From: Paenibacillus sp. YPG26
GTDB lineage: Bacteria; Bacillota; Bacilli; Paenibacillales; Paenibacillaceae
Assembly (NCBI RefSeq): GCF_023704175.1
Contig: NZ_CP084530.1
Coordinates: 2,068,001 to 2,132,000, forward strand
Length of the DNA stretch: 64,000 bases
Reading direction: 5' to 3'
The translations under genes were made by a program, and so were the position numbers. Under the pieces are notes generated by a model that made no database searches, was not told the DNA's origin, and saw only the letters and a list, made by a program, of their open reading frames with translations. Below are positions 63,409 to 64,000 of this stretch, one piece after another. Every line of letters starts with the position of its first letter. Position 1 is the stretch's first letter.

Positions 63409-64000
63409 CTACAGCCCTAGCTTATGGCCTTTCTCAAGCCGCTGTATCTGAGCCTCTCCACTATCAGCAAGTTCACGGAACTGATTAATTGTATCGTGCA
63501 TTTTGGGCAGAGCTTCCTGCTTATAGTTACTGATTGAATCCAGTGCTGATAGTACATCTGTGAAGGCTTGCTTCAATGTATCTACAGAAATACTAGTCTC
63601 TAGGGATTGCTTATGGATCTCTGCACCCTGATTCTTCAGCATGCGGGACGTGCCCGCTATTAGCTCATTCGTCGTTTGGTTAAGAAGTTCGATCTTCTTC
63701 AGGACAATCTTCTGATTATAAAGTGCACTGGCTACCGTTACAGAAATCTTCAGTGCCGAAATCGTTACATTCTTCGCTCGGTCTACCCCGCGGATGAGCT
63801 CTTTATTGTTCCTAATAATCACTTCAATAGCCATGATCCCCTGTTGGTTAACTACGAGCATCTGCTGCAAATCCATCACCCGCTGACGAAGAGGGAACAG
63901 AACTTCCTCAGTGATGAAACGGACCCGGTCGGGGTCTTCATTCCGCACTTTTGCCGCTTCTATTTGAGATCCAATGGCTTCATCCATCAGACTGCCCAGT
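63409..64000 (-). CDS. telA: TelA-family toxic-anion-resistance protein (N-terminus outside the window)
   Basis: Only the C-terminal part of about 197 residues is seen; the frame is open at base 64000 in the minus direction. Helical, charged segments with RVRFITEEVLFPLRQRVMDLQQMLVVNQQG, then NNKELIRGVDRAKNVTISALKISVTVASAL are the TelA/KlaA signature region, ending in a coiled stretch. TelA proteins occur with tellurite or toxic-anion resistance and cell-envelope stress genes; biochemistry is unclear. Full-length proteins are near 380-400 residues. Confidence 0.9.
   Translation of the reverse strand, partial: LGSLMDEAIGSQIEAAKVRNEDPDRVRFITEEVLFPLRQRVMDLQQMLVVNQQGIMAIEVIIRNNKELIRGVDRAKNVTISALKISVTVASALYNQKIVLKKIELLNQTTNELIAGTSRMLKNQGAEIHKQSLETSISVDTLKQAFTDVLSALDSISNYKQEALPKMHDTINQFRELADSGEAQIQRLEKGHKLGL

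Overview
The window looks like a chromosomal stretch of a Gram-positive, low-to-mid-GC member of the Bacillales, most probably Paenibacillus. This rests on strong AGGAGG-type ribosome binding sites, frequent GTG and TTG starts, and the gene families present: MerR/MarR/PaaX/HxlR regulators, a copper-amine-oxidase-type stalk domain, Big2-type surface proteins, an ABC-F resistance protein and a type III PKS. No rRNA, tRNA, insertion sequence or CRISPR array was seen. Species assignment is inference.

Layout. 1-4.2 kb: NmrA-like protein and HxlR regulator, then an ArsR regulator coupled to a four-domain CoA-disulfide-reductase/rhodanese/TusA/DsrE fusion. 4.4-7.3 kb: large secreted propeller/Ig protein. 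7.4-17.5 kb: mixed accessory genes (HPP-like membrane protein, lipase-like hydrolase, PEBP lipoprotein, PaaX regulator, MarR plus MFS efflux, OsmC, short UvrA-like ATPase, GNAT, ankyrin protein).

17.8-34.2 kb, all on the minus strand, is the most interesting part. An oligopeptide ABC transporter (OppD, F, B, C, A) is followed by a biosynthetic operon built around a 57-residue LysW-type amino-group carrier protein (28404-28577). Its partners are LysX, a miniature DegT-like protein, a full DegT aminotransferase, LysY, a LysZ-LysK fusion, a split transketolase, an MFS exporter, an ATP-grasp amino-acid ligase and an FMN reductase. Genes are mostly coupled by ATGA/TAATG overlaps. The enzyme set matches the logic known from Streptomyces (vazabitide A), where glutamate is loaded on a carrier protein, reduced to the semialdehyde, extended by two carbons with a transketolase and transaminated to 2,6-diamino-5,7-dihydroxyheptanoic acid. 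Here the ligase suggests a dipeptide product. This is the best candidate for an undescribed system.

34.4-36.2 kb: Lsa-type ABC-F ribosome-protection gene preceded by a leader with an attenuator-like terminator and an AUG-UAA start-stop element. 36.2-47.3 kb: Mqo, class C beta-lactamase-like hydrolase, MerR regulator, polysaccharide deacetylase, secreted DUF4367-like protein, 6-phospho-beta-glycosidase, Lnu-like nucleotidyltransferase behind a hairpin, MFS transporter and an amino-acid permease. 47.3-50.4 kb: type III PKS, methyltransferase and flavoprotein operon. 50.5-58.4 kb: small basic protein, Ig-repeat surface protein, polar amino-acid ABC transporter with fused binding protein/permease, MFS plus ROK regulator, DinB-like, VOC and cupin proteins. 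58.4-64 kb: an AT-rich patch with an unrecognised secreted protein, an XRE regulator/membrane protein pair behind nested palindromes, then HAD phosphatase, alpha/beta hydrolase, ASCH protein and the C-terminal part of TelA, cut by the window edge.
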